Below are positions 1-10,047 of a DNA stretch of 64,000 nucleotides, piece by piece. A program made the translations under genes and the position numbers. The DNA is from Actinomadura parmotrematis (GTDB taxonomy: Bacteria; Actinomycetota; Actinomycetes; Streptosporangiales; Streptosporangiaceae). Position 1 is the stretch's first letter. The number at the start of each line of letters is the position of its first letter. Where the stretch lies: the NCBI RefSeq assembly GCF_019458805.1, contig NZ_JAIBOA010000005.1, positions 248,001 to 312,000 of the forward strand. The letters are read 5' to 3'. Below the pieces are notes generated by a model that made no database searches, had not been told where the DNA came from, and saw only the letters and a program-made list of their open reading frames with translations.

Positions 1-2065
1 ACTTCAGCTTGTGGGGGGCGCGCAGCCCCCGGTAGCGCAGCTCCAGCAGGATCGCCATCGCGGTGGAGTCCTGCACGCCGTAGCGGCACCAGGTGGAGCC
101 CACGCACGACTTCACCGTGCGCAGCGCCTTGCCGTAGGCGTGCCCGGACTCGAACCCGGCGTCGACCAGGCGCTTCCAGATCCGGGGGAGCTGCTCGACG
201 CGGGCGCCGAACAGGTCGATGCGCTGCCCACCGGTGATCTTGGTGTAGAGGCCGAAGTCGCGGGCCACCTCCCCGATCACGATGAGCGCGTCGGGGGTGA
301 TCTCGCCGCCGGGGACGCGCGGCACCACCGAGTAGGTGCCGTTCTTCTGGATGTTGGCCAGGAAGTGGTCGTTGGTGTCCTGCAGCGCGGCCTGCTCGCC
401 CTCCAGGATGTGGCCGTGGCCCAGGCTGGCCAGGATGGAGGCGACGACGGGCTTGCAGATGTCGCAGCCGCGGCCGCGGCCGTGCTCGGCGATGAGCCGG
501 GAGAAGGTGGTGATGCCGGTGACGCGCGCGATGTCGAACAGCTCGGCGCGGCTGTGCTCGAAGTGCTCGCACAAGGCCTTGCTGACTTGCACGCCCGCCG
601 CGGTCAGCTCGGCGTCCAGCAGTTTCTTCACCAGCGGGACGCAGCTGCCGCACGTGGTGCCGGCGCGCGTGCAGCCCTTCACCGCCGCCATGTCGGTGCA
701 GCCCTGGTCGCGGACGGCGCAGCGGATCGTCTCGGCGCTGACGTTGTTGCACGAGCAGATGACGGTGGCGCCCGGCAGCTCCCCGCCGGCCGCCTCCACC
801 CCGCCGAACAGGGCCTGCTCGGGCGTGCCGGGCAGCTCGGCGCCCAGGTGGGCGCGCAGCGCCGGATAGGCGGCGGCGTCGCCGACCAGCACGCCGCCCA
901 GCAGGGTGCGGGCGTCGTCGCTGACGATGAGGCGCTTGTAGACCCCGGCGAGCGGGTCGGTGTAGGTGACGTCCAGGGCGCCCTGGTCGGGCCCGGCGAA
1001 CGGGTCGCCGAAGCTGGCCACGTCCACGCCCATCAGCTTCAGCTTGGTGGACAGGTCCGCGCCGGTGAACGCCGCCGAGCTGGGCGGGCCGCCCGCGGCG
1101 TCGGCCAGCAGGTGGGCGGCGGCGACCTCGGCCATGCTGAAGCAGGGCGCCACCAGGCCGTAGACCGTGCCGCCGATGAGGGCGCACTCGCCCACCGCGT
1201 AGACCGCCGGGTCCTCGGTGCGGCACGCCTGGTCCACCACGACGCCGCCGCGCTCGCCGACCGGCAGGCCGCAGCCGCGCGCCAGCTCGTCGCGCGGGCG
1301 GATGCCGGCGGAGAACACCACCACGCCCGCGTCGACGCCGGTGCCGTCGGCCAGGGCGACGCGGGCGACCGCGCCGTCCGCCCCCGCCTCCAGGCCCTTC
1401 ATGGGGGTGCCGGCGTGCACGGTCATGCCGAGCGTCTCGATGTGGCGGCGCAGCATCGCGCCGCCGCCCTCGTCGAGCTGGCGCGGCATCAGCCAGGGCG
1501 CGACCTCCACCACGTGGGTGTCCATGTCCAGGCCCTGCAGGGCGCGCGCGGCCTCCAGGCCGAGCAGCCCGCCGCCGACGACGACGCCGCCGACGCCGCC
1601 GACACCGCCGCCCGCCGCGCGTCCTCCGGCGGTCAGGCGGGCGCAGTGCTCGCGCAGCGCGTCCAGGTCGTCGATGGTGCGGTAGACGAACACCCCGGGC
1701 AGGTCGCGGCCGGGCACCGGCGGCACGAACGGCGCCGAGCCGGTCGCCAGGACCAGCGCGTCGTAGCCGATCACGCGGCCGGAGGCGGTGCGGACCGTGC
1801 GGGCCGCCCGGTCGATCGCGACCGCCGCGTCCCCGGTGACCATCTCCACCGCCTCGTCGTGCGCGGGGTGACCGAGGTCGGCGCCGTCGGTCAGGTAGGA
1901 GGTCAGCGCCACGCGGTCGTAGGCCGTCCGGGTCTCCTCGCCGATCACGGTGACGGTGCAGCGGGCGGCGTCACCGCCGGCGCGCAGCGCCTCCACCAGC
2001 CGGTGCCCGGTCGGGCCGTGGCCGATGACGACGATGCGGGTCGTTGCGTCTCCTCCATCGCTCAT
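1..2065 (-). CDS. nirB: Nitrite reductase [NAD(P)H] large subunit, 3' part cut by window edge
   Basis: Assimilatory siroheme nitrite reductase, reducing nitrite to ammonium in the cytoplasm with NAD(P)H. Reverse-strand translation gives an N-terminal FAD/NAD(P)-binding pyridine nucleotide-disulfide reductase domain (start RIVVIGHGPTGHRLVEAL; a second dinucleotide site VVVGGGLLGLEAARAL near residue 170). It is followed by a BFD-type [2Fe-2S] domain with the Cys pairs ICSCNN and CGSC, then the beginning of the siroheme/ferredoxin-like domain. The gene runs off the left edge before the siroheme cysteines, so about 688 residues are visible and the 3' end is missing. ATG at 2065 chosen because the dinucleotide fold begins directly after it. 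narK lies 1.4 kb away, consistent with a nitrate/nitrite assimilation locus; nirD would be expected just outside the window. Confidence 0.93.
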   Translation of the reverse strand, partial: MSDGGDATTRIVVIGHGPTGHRLVEALRAGGDAARCTVTVIGEETRTAYDRVALTSYLTDGADLGHPAHDEAVEMVTGDAAVAIDRAARTVRTASGRVIGYDALVLATGSAPFVPPVPGRDLPGVFVYRTIDDLDALREHCARLTAGGRAAGGGVGGVGGVVVGGGLLGLEAARALQGLDMDTHVVEVAPWLMPRQLDEGGGAMLRRHIETLGMTVHAGTPMKGLEAGADGAVARVALADGTGVDAGVVVFSAGIRPRDELARGCGLPVGERGGVVVDQACRTEDPAVYAVGECALIGGTVYGLVAPCFSMAEVAAAHLLADAAGGPPSSAAFTGADLSTKLKLMGVDVASFGDPFAGPDQGALDVTYTDPLAGVYKRLIVSDDARTLLGGVLVGDAAAYPALRAHLGAELPGTPEQALFGGVEAAGGELPGATVICSCNNVSAETIRCAVRDQGCTDMAAVKGCTRAGTTCGSCVPLVKKLLDAELTAAGVQVSKALCEHFEHSRAELFDIARVTGITTFSRLIAEHGRGRGCDICKPVVASILASLGHGHILEGEQAALQDTNDHFLANIQKNGTYSVVPRVPGGEITPDALIVIGEVARDFGLYTKITGGQRIDLFGARVEQLPRIWKRLVDAGFESGHAYGKALRTVKSCVGSTWCRYGVQDSTAMAILLELRYRGLRAPHKLK

Positions 2066-2494
2066 GGGGCCGATCCTGTGCAGGAGCGGTTTCGGGGCTG
2101 CGTCCCGTCTGTCACCGGCGTGTTAAAAGCCGCTCACTCTGAAACCCTTTCGTGGTCATCTCGCAACCCGGGAACGGCGAAATCCGCCGCTTCTTTCCCG
2201 CCAGGCAACTCCCGGCCCGTTCGCCGGCGCGGCGCGCTGGTTTCCGGCGCCTCACCGCGTTACCCGCGCGAGCCCCGCCCCCGCCCCGTGCCCGTCCCGC
2301 GCCCGTCCCGCGCCCGCCCGTCACTTGTCGACGGCCCCGGGTCGAGCGTTGTCACTTCCCGTCAGGGATCATTCGGCGCCGCCGGCGCGGGTGCCGCACG
2401 GATCGGCGGCGGCCCGGCGATCCGCGGCCAGGATGCGGCCGGCGCCCGCGCGCGGCCCCCCGCCGCGCCCCGGCCGCCCGCCTACGCTCGGGGC
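2066..2494. promoter_or_regulatory. nirB/Nudix divergent intergenic region, possible GlnR half-sites
   Basis: 429 bp without a gene between two divergent starts. On the nirB side, GTCAC at 2111-2115 and CTCAC at 2133-2137 lie exactly 22 bp apart, 46-72 bp upstream of the nirB start. This resembles the a-half-sites of actinobacterial GlnR boxes (GTnAC-n6-GAAAC repeated at 22 bp). The b-half-sites (GTTAA at 2122-2126 and ACCCT after 2143) match poorly, so the call is tentative. The rest is GC-rich with no clear structure. Confidence 0.25.
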
Positions 2495-3025
2495 ATGGCC
2501 GACCCCGCCCACGACCTCGCCCCCGACCCCGCCCACGACCCCGCCCATGACCTCGCCTACTACGCCTCGCTGCCGCGCACCCGCGGCGCGGCGGCCGCGC
2601 TGCTGCTGGACGACCTCGGCCGGATGCTGCTGGTCAAACCCACCTACCGGCCCCACTGGCAGCTGCCCGGCGGCGTCATCGAGGCCGGTGAGTCGCCGCT
2701 GGCGGCGTGCGTGCGCGAGTGCGGGGAGGAGCTCGGGCTCCGCCCCCGCCTGTCGGGCCTGCTGTGCGTGGACTTCGGCCCGCCGCGCGGCGGCATCGAC
2801 GCGGTCAACGTGTTCGTGTTCGGCGGCGCCCTGGACGCCGCCGAACACGCCGCGATCGTCCTGCCGCCCGAGGAGCTGTCCGACCACGCGCTCGTCGCCC
2901 CCCACAAGGCGGCCGCGTTCCTGCCGCCCCACATCGCGCGGCGGACCGGGCCGTGCCTGGCCGCCCTGGCCGCCGGCCGCCCCGTCTACCTGGAGGACGG
3001 CCGCCCGGCCCCCTTCGCCGCCTGA
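2495..3025 (+). CDS. Nudix hydrolase
   Basis: A 176-residue Nudix-superfamily phosphohydrolase that would cleave a nucleoside diphosphate linked to some other group, substrate unknown. The full Nudix box is visible at about residues 57-79: G-x5-E-x7-RE-x-x-EE-x-G, from GGVIEAGE to REC GEELGL. Start ATG 2495 is preceded only by GC-rich DNA with no good Shine-Dalgarno, so the start is moderately certain. The first 22 residues are a degenerate PAHD/DPAHD repeat encoded by a tandem 15-bp unit, which looks like repeat slippage rather than part of the fold. It faces the small Cys-rich gene with 10 bp between the stops. Confidence 0.85.
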   Translation: MADPAHDLAPDPAHDPAHDLAYYASLPRTRGAAAALLLDDLGRMLLVKPTYRPHWQLPGGVIEAGESPLAACVRECGEELGLRPRLSGLLCVDFGPPRGGIDAVNVFVFGGALDAAEHAAIVLPPEELSDHALVAPHKAAAFLPPHIARRTGPCLAALAAGRPVYLEDGRPAPFAA

Positions 3026-3035
3026 CCGGGCCGTT

Positions 3036-3296
3036 CTAGGCGGGCGCCTGCGCGGGCACGCTGTCGCGGACCCGCCGGCCGCGCTCGGGCTCGGCCGTCC
3101 GCGCGCAGTGCGCCGAGCAGTACCAGTGCCGCTCCACCTCCACGCCGTGCCCCACGATCCGCACCGAGCAGTGCTCGCAGACCGGCGCCATCCGGGTGAT
3201 CGCGCACTCGAACGAGTCGAAGGTGTGCACCGCGCCCTGCGCGTGCACCTCGAACGACAGCGCGTAGTCGTTGCCGCAGACCTCGCAGGTCGCCAT
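3036..3296 (-). CDS. Small Cys-rich putative zinc-binding protein
   Basis: An 86-residue protein with four Cys pairs or singles in zinc-ribbon spacing: CEVCGNDY near the N-terminus, a Cys in FECAI, CEHC, and WYCSAHC near the end. His residues also lie between the knuckles. Homologues of this layout are common as uncharacterised actinobacterial proteins and are sometimes labelled prokaryotic metallothionein-like; the function is not known to me. ATG 3296 is chosen because GGAGGGGAACGG sits just upstream; longer in-frame starts lack one. The basic, low-complexity tail after residue 70 is probably disordered. It lies downstream of narK on the same strand beyond a terminator, so it is probably its own transcript. 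Confidence 0.75.
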   Translation of the reverse strand: MATCEVCGNDYALSFEVHAQGAVHTFDSFECAITRMAPVCEHCSVRIVGHGVEVERHWYCSAHCARTAEPERGRRVRDSVPAQAPA

Positions 3297-3360
3297 CTGT
3301 CCCGTTCCCCTCCCCCACCACATCACGATCACGACCTACCCGCCCCGCGCCCACCGCGAA

Positions 3361-3399
3361 ACGCCCGCCCGGACCCCGTGAACGGGTCCGGACGGGCGT
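3361..3399 (-). terminator. Hairpin terminator after narK
   Basis: Arms 3361-3376 and 3384-3399 are 16 bp long with one mismatch around a 7-nt loop. The hairpin begins 40 bp past the narK stop on the minus strand. No strong U-run follows, as is usual in high-GC actinomycetes. Confidence 0.7.
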
Positions 3400-3438
3400 C
3401 ACGCCGCCTCAAAGAGACGAAGTGCCGGAGGGCAGATG

Positions 3439-4818
3439 TCAGACGGTGGGCGCCAGCGCGGGATGCGCCGCACGCACCGCCGGCCGCAGATAGCAGGCCC
3501 ACGTCAGCACCAGGCACAGCGCGTAGAACCCCGCCAGCGCCAGCAGCGCGGCGCCGATACCGCCGGTCTGCTCGAGGGAGACCCGGAACGCCTGCTGGAC
3601 CAGCACCCCGCCCGCCGCCCCGACCGCCGAGATGATGCCGATCGCCGCCGCCGCCGGGCGCCGCGACGCCGCCACCGCCTCGGCCGCCGCGCCCGCCCGC
3701 GTCACGTCCACCTCGGCCATCGACCGGGCAGCGAACGCCGCCGGGATCATCTTGTACGTCGACCCGTTGCCCAGCCCGGTCGCCACGAACACCAGCAGGA
3801 ACGCCCCCAGGAACAGCGGCCACGACCCCGCCCCCGCCGCATAGGCCACCGCCGCGATCCCCGCCGCCATCACCGCGAACGTCGCCAGCGTCACCCGCGC
3901 CCCACCGAACCGGTCGGCCAGCCACCCGCCCAGCGGGCGCGCCACCGACCCCGCGAACGCCCCCAGCCAGATCACGTGCGCGCCCTTCACCTCCGGGAAC
4001 TGGCTCTTGATCAGCACCCCGAAGGTGAACGAGTACCCGATGAACGACCCGAACGTCCCCACGTACAGCACCGACAGCACCATCGTCTGCCGGTCCCGCG
4101 CCGCCGCCGCCATCTCCCGCACCGTGTACGACGACGTCGCCCGCGTCAGGTTGTTCATGAACACATACGCCAGCACCGCCGCCACCAGCACCAGCGGCAT
4201 CCACACCCAGCCCACCGCCACCAGCCCGAACGCCACGATCAGCGGCGGCATCGCCAGCTGCGTCACGCTCGTCCCCAGGTTCCCGCCCGCCGCGTTCAAC
4301 CCCAGCGGCAGCCCCTGGCGCGACGCCGGGTAGAAATGCGTGATGTTGGCCATCGAGGACGCGAAGTTCCCGCCCCCCAGCCCCGTCGTCGCCGCGATCA
4401 GCAGCAGCGCCCAGAACGGGATCCCCGGATGCCCGATCGCATACACGAACAACCCGCACGGCACCAGCAGCAGCAGCGCGCTCACCACCGTGAAGTTACG
4501 GCCCCCGAACCGCGCCGGCGCGAAGGTATAGGGCACCCGCAGCACCGCCCCCACCAGGTTCGGCACCGTCGTCAACCACAGCGCCTGCCCCACCGACAGG
4601 TGGATCCCCGCCCCCGGCAGCGAGAGCACCGCGATGCTCCACAGCAGCCACACCGAGAACCCCAGATGCTCGGTGATGATGGAGAACACCAGGTTCCGAA
4701 CGGCCACCCGGCGCCCCGTGGACGCCCAGAACGCCTCATCATCGGGCCGCCAGTCATCGATCCAATGGCGGCCGCGCCCCGGCGCGGGCGCGGCGGTCGT
4801 CTCATCCAGCGCGGTCAT
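3439..4818 (-). CDS. narK: NarK-family nitrate/nitrite MFS transporter
   Basis: A 459-residue, 12-helix major-facilitator protein of the nitrate/nitrite porter family that moves nitrate in and/or nitrite across the plasma membrane. The nitrate signature is clear (GGGNFASSMANITHFYP followed by GLNAAGGNLG), and a second Gly-rich motif GLGNGSTYKMIP is present in the C-terminal half. ATG 4818 is preferred over the upstream Met (4863) because GGAAGG precedes it at normal spacing. Placement near nirB suggests feeding of nitrite reductase. Codons end mainly in G (CTG, GTG, GCG, GGG), unlike katE next door whose codons end mainly in C, so the plus strand is C-rich across both genes. Confidence 0.92.
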   Translation of the reverse strand: MTALDETTAAPAPGRGRHWIDDWRPDDEAFWASTGRRVAVRNLVFSIITEHLGFSVWLLWSIAVLSLPGAGIHLSVGQALWLTTVPNLVGAVLRVPYTFAPARFGGRNFTVVSALLLLVPCGLFVYAIGHPGIPFWALLLIAATTGLGGGNFASSMANITHFYPASRQGLPLGLNAAGGNLGTSVTQLAMPPLIVAFGLVAVGWVWMPLVLVAAVLAYVFMNNLTRATSSYTVREMAAAARDRQTMVLSVLYVGTFGSFIGYSFTFGVLIKSQFPEVKGAHVIWLGAFAGSVARPLGGWLADRFGGARVTLATFAVMAAGIAAVAYAAGAGSWPLFLGAFLLVFVATGLGNGSTYKMIPAAFAARSMAEVDVTRAGAAAEAVAASRRPAAAAIGIISAVGAAGGVLVQQAFRVSLEQTGGIGAALLALAGFYALCLVLTWACYLRPAVRAAHPALAPTV

Positions 4819-4951
4819 GCCCCAGCCTTCCTGTCGTCGGACACCCCCGACGCTAGGAACCACCCGTTACAACCGGCGACGCCCACTGTGCCCGCACTGC
4901 TACATCGTGCGCACACCCGAAACCCGCCCCTGTGAAACCGGGCCCCCAAAA

Positions 4952-4964
4952 TTGATCGGTTCAA
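4952..4964. promoter_or_regulatory. Inverted repeat in the narK/katE divergent region
   Basis: TTGA-TCGGT-TCAA, a short perfect dyad in an AT-richer patch 127 bp upstream of the katE start, within the 272-bp gap between divergent narK and katE. It could be an operator or part of the katE promoter (TTGATC as a -35). No partner protein can be assigned. Confidence 0.3.
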
Positions 4965-5090
4965 AGCCCCGACCCCGGGTAGCGGGAACAGCAGCAGATC
5001 GGAACAGTGACGCGGCGGACACCCGGCGTGACCGAACAGGCACACCGGAACCCCCGCCGCGCTGACCCAGCTACGCGAGGAGACACCCAG

Positions 5091-7379
<2,289 letters not shown>

Positions 7380-7406
7380 CCCACACCACCACCCGCACCA
7401 CCCGCT

Positions 7407-7438
7407 GAGGCGGCCCCGGCACCCGCCGGGGCCGCCTC
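7407..7438. terminator. Bidirectional hairpin terminator
   Basis: Perfect 14-bp stem (7407-7420 and 7425-7438) with a 4-nt ACCC loop, between the convergent katE and DinB-like genes. The stop codon of the minus-strand gene (7437-7439) overlaps the end of the stem. Confidence 0.85.
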
Positions 7439-8099
7439 ACCCCGTCCGGCGATACAACGGCGCCGCCGGAATATCAGGCCAACGCAACGAACGCCCCGAC
7501 GACCGCAACACCGCCTCCCACGCATCCAACCCCTCACCCACCACCAACGGCAGATGCGGAACCCCCCAATGCCACGCCGACACCAGCAACTCCGCATCCC
7601 CCGGCCGATGATCCTCCCCCACCGCCCGCGCCAGATCCCACGCGTGCAGATGCCACTCCACACACGCCGCACCCGCGTGATCCCCCACCGTGTACTTCGT
7701 CCCCCGATGGATCAAATGCGTCCGATCCCACTGATCCGGCACCAGATCCGCATACGCCCCCGCCGACACCGTGAACGCCACCACCCGCGCCGCACCACTC
7801 TCCACCGGCAGCACCGCCAACTCCGCCGCGTTCTGCCGCGCCTGCTGACGAATCAACACCGCCGTCGCCGCATCCTGCCCGAACAACTTCGCCAACCTGC
7901 TATCCGGCGAATCCTGCAAATACTCCAAATACCCCTCCGCCACACACCGCAGATGCCCCGCCAACTCCAACGCATCCCACTCAGTGCACGGCGTCGCCAC
8001 CCTCCAGTCGGGCACCCGGGCCGCCAGCGCGCGGATCGCCTGCACCCCCTCCTGATAGCACTCCAGGACACGGTGCCGCTCGGGCGGCGTGCGCTCCAC
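7437..8099 (-). CDS. Maleylpyruvate isomerase-family (mycothiol-dependent DinB-like) protein
   Basis: A 220-residue member of the TIGR03083-type actinobacterial family whose N-terminal four-helix bundle binds a metal and often uses mycothiol. The family pattern is visible: CTEWDALELAGHL near the N-terminus (metal His in the helix) and the HLHAWDLARAVG segment in the second half, which carries the other His residues. Substrate is unknown; members range from maleylpyruvate isomerase to thiol transferases. GTG 8099 is preferred since GGAGGGGGG lies upstream and the extra residues of the longer frame are Arg/Gly-rich. Codon choice is unusual for this chromosome, with many TTG, CAT, GAT and CGT codons, matching the strand bias of the 3.4-8.7 kb segment. 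Confidence 0.8.
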   Translation of the reverse strand: MERTPPERHRVLECYQEGVQAIRALAARVPDWRVATPCTEWDALELAGHLRCVAEGYLEYLQDSPDSRLAKLFGQDAATAVLIRQQARQNAAELAVLPVESGAARVVAFTVSAGAYADLVPDQWDRTHLIHRGTKYTVGDHAGAACVEWHLHAWDLARAVGEDHRPGDAELLVSAWHWGVPHLPLVVGEGLDAWEAVLRSSGRSLRWPDIPAAPLYRRTG

Positions 8100-8293
8100 C
8101 TGGTGACCCCCCTCCCCCTGCACGCGGCGGGCCCGCACCACCGCGCCCGCCGCCCCCGGCCGGGCACGCCCCAACAGCGTCCCGGCTTTCCCCGTGAGAC
8201 GGCAGAATCTCAGAACTCGATGGCCGGTGCCACTCGCCAGGACCATGCCACGCCGACACGTCCCACCAGGTCACCGGCCCTCCACCACCACCC

Positions 8294-8722
8294 TCAAACG
8301 GTCGGCGCGTCCGCCACCGTCGGGCGCGTCCGATAGGAGAAACGCAACTCCTCACGAGCGGTCCGCAACCGGTCGATCTCCGCACTCCACGGCCGCACAC
8401 CCGGCCGCGCCAACCCCTTACGCCGCCCGATCTCCGCCGCCCGCCGCGCCTTGGCATCCTGCCCGGCCGTCCGATACCCCTTCGGCCCGATCTCCACCCG
8501 CTCAGCGGCCTCCGCCGCCGCCAACGCCTCCCCCAACGCCCCGTCGAACGCGACCGACAGCTCATGCAGCTCAGCAGCAGGCCGGCCCGCCTCCTGCGCC
8601 GCGCGCAACTCCCCCTCGGCCCGCCCAGCGGCGGCCAGCAGCTCCCGGTAGTCCTTCGCCAGCTCGCGGTCGGCCTCGTACGGCGCGGCGACGTCCTTGC
8701 TCACCCGGCGGCCCAGCGGCAT
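8294..8722 (-). CDS. Hypothetical Ala/Glu/Arg-rich helical protein
   Basis: A 142-residue protein that I do not recognise. Residues 10-75 form a charged, alanine-rich helix likely to be a coiled coil (repeats such as ELAKDYRELLAAAGRAEGEL). A Lys/Arg-rich segment around residues 95-115 and a second charged helix follow. There is no signal peptide and no transmembrane segment. ATG 8722 is well supported by AAAGGAG at ideal spacing; the longer frame adds non-conserved residues. It follows the divergent TetR gene across a 119-bp gap and shares the G/T-ending codon bias of its downstream neighbour. Confidence 0.65.
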   Translation of the reverse strand: MPLGRRVSKDVAAPYEADRELAKDYRELLAAAGRAEGELRAAQEAGRPAAELHELSVAFDGALGEALAAAEAAERVEIGPKGYRTAGQDAKARRAAEIGRRKGLARPGVRPWSAEIDRLRTAREELRFSYRTRPTVADAPTV

Positions 8723-8821
8723 CTGCGGCTCCTTTGCATCGATCGCGTCCTCGGTTATGGACGGGGCAAGCGTACGCTCGCCCGCGGCGCGTTGTGACGG
8801 GGGACACCCGGCCCCCATCCT

Positions 8822-8832
8822 TTACGTAGTAA
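8822..8832. promoter_or_regulatory. Probable TetR autoregulatory operator
   Basis: TTAC-GTA-GTAA dyad 9-19 bp before the tetR ATG, just before its AAGGTGGGG ribosome-binding site. The position would let the repressor block its own transcription or translation start. The protein-site link is inference. Confidence 0.4.
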
Positions 8833-8841
8833 GGTGGGGTC

Positions 8842-9435
8842 ATGGTCCGGCAACCGAGCATCAACGCCCAGCACCGCCCGCCGCTCTCCATCGAGCGGAT
8901 CGTCGAGGCGGCCCTGCAGATCATCGACGGCCAGGGCCTCGGCCGGCTCACCATGCGGCGCCTCGGCGACGCGCTGGAGGTCGAGGCGATGGCGATCTAC
9001 CACCACCTGCCCCGCGGCAAGGAGGAGCTCCTGGACGCCCTCGTCGCGCACGTGGCCGCGGCCCCCGCCGCCGCGCCCGCCGGCGACCGCGGCGGCGGCG
9101 CCTGGCGCGACGAGCTGCGCCGCTGGGCCACCTCCTACCGGGCCCGGCTGCTGGAGCACGCCGGCGTGCTGCCGCTGCTGGTCACCGGCCGCAACCCGGC
9201 CGCGCTGATGAGCACCACCGCCTCCCTCCGCGAGATCCTGCGGCGCGGCGGGGTGCCCGAGGACGCCGCCGCCGGCGCCGCCCACGCCCTGCTCGCCCTG
9301 GTCATCGGCCACACCGCCCTGGAGGTGCGCGGGAACGCCCCCGGCCAGGGCGAGCGCACCGACTGGGACGTCCGCTTCCACACCGCCCTCGACCTGGTCC
9401 TGGACTCGGTGCGGCCCGCCCGGCGAACCGGCTAG
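8842..9435 (+). CDS. TetR-family transcriptional regulator (TetR_C type)
   Basis: A 197-residue repressor: helix-turn-helix at about residues 15-60 (IVEAALQIIDGQGLGRLTMRRLG followed by AIYHHLPRGKEELL, the canonical TetR recognition segment) and a C-terminal domain of the tetracycline-repressor class for ligand binding. ATG 8842 follows AAGGTGGGG. No obvious drug exporter is adjacent; downstream is the convergent lut operon and upstream the divergent coiled-coil protein gene, so the target is unclear apart from likely autoregulation. Confidence 0.88.
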   Translation: MVRQPSINAQHRPPLSIERIVEAALQIIDGQGLGRLTMRRLGDALEVEAMAIYHHLPRGKEELLDALVAHVAAAPAAAPAGDRGGGAWRDELRRWATSYRARLLEHAGVLPLLVTGRNPAALMSTTASLREILRRGGVPEDAAAGAAHALLALVIGHTALEVRGNAPGQGERTDWDVRFHTALDLVLDSVRPARRTG

Positions 9436-9459
9436 CGCGGACCGGCCAGCACGGACCGG

Positions 9460-10047
9460 CTAGCAGAGCCGCTGGTCCACCACCAGGACCTCCAGGCCCG
9501 GCGTCCCGCCGAGCCAGGTGAGCGGCCGCCGCGGATCGAGGCGGGCCAGGGCCTCGGGCACCGTCCCGGCGATCTGGTCGGCGTGCACCACGCACAGGTG
9601 GTGGGCGGGCGCGCGGGCGAGGGCCCGGCGGCCCTGCCCGCGCCCGCCGTCCAGCACGACCGCGCCGGTCTCGGCGACGGCGGCCGCGCAGCCGGTCACG
9701 ACCGCGTCCAGGGCCGCCAGCGCGGCGTCGTCCAGCGGCGGGACGTCGGCGAGGGCCCGCACGCCGTCCAGGTCGGCCAGCCAGCCGTAGGGCAGGCCGG
9801 CCGGGACCGCGATCCGCTTGGCCTCCCGGCCCCACAAAGCGGCCGCGACGGCGGTCCCCAGCTCGTCGGCGCCCACGTGCCGCACCGGGACGCGCAGGTC
9901 GGCGACCCGCTCGGTGAACAGCGCGACGACATCGGCGCGCTCGGCGCCGAGACCGCGCCGGTAGTCGCGCGGCACCCCGGCGGCACCGCCGCGATCGGGG
10001 CCGAGCGCGGCGCGCACCCGCGCCAGCACGCGGTCGCGGCCGCTCAC
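9460..10047 (-). CDS. lutC: Lactate utilization protein C (LUD domain)
   Basis: 195-residue LutC/YkgG-family subunit of the LutABC L-lactate oxidation complex, which feeds lactate electrons to the respiratory chain. The LUD (DUF162) fold is indicated by the AAVAETGAVVLDGG segment and the HHLCVVHADQI strand typical of the family's anion-binding loop. It starts at GTG 10047 overlapping the lutB stop (GTGA), showing translational coupling, and is the last gene of the operon. The tail of tetR faces it with 24 bp between stops. Confidence 0.9.
   Translation of the reverse strand: MSGRDRVLARVRAALGPDRGGAAGVPRDYRRGLGAERADVVALFTERVADLRVPVRHVGADELGTAVAAALWGREAKRIAVPAGLPYGWLADLDGVRALADVPPLDDAALAALDAVVTGCAAAVAETGAVVLDGGRGQGRRALARAPAHHLCVVHADQIAGTVPEALARLDPRRPLTWLGGTPGLEVLVVDQRLC

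Noticed and set aside
11..2494. Long plus-strand frame reaching into the Nudix gene
   Set aside because: It is antisense to nirB, whose reverse translation carries clear reductase and iron-sulfur motifs; only the part from 2495 is a gene.
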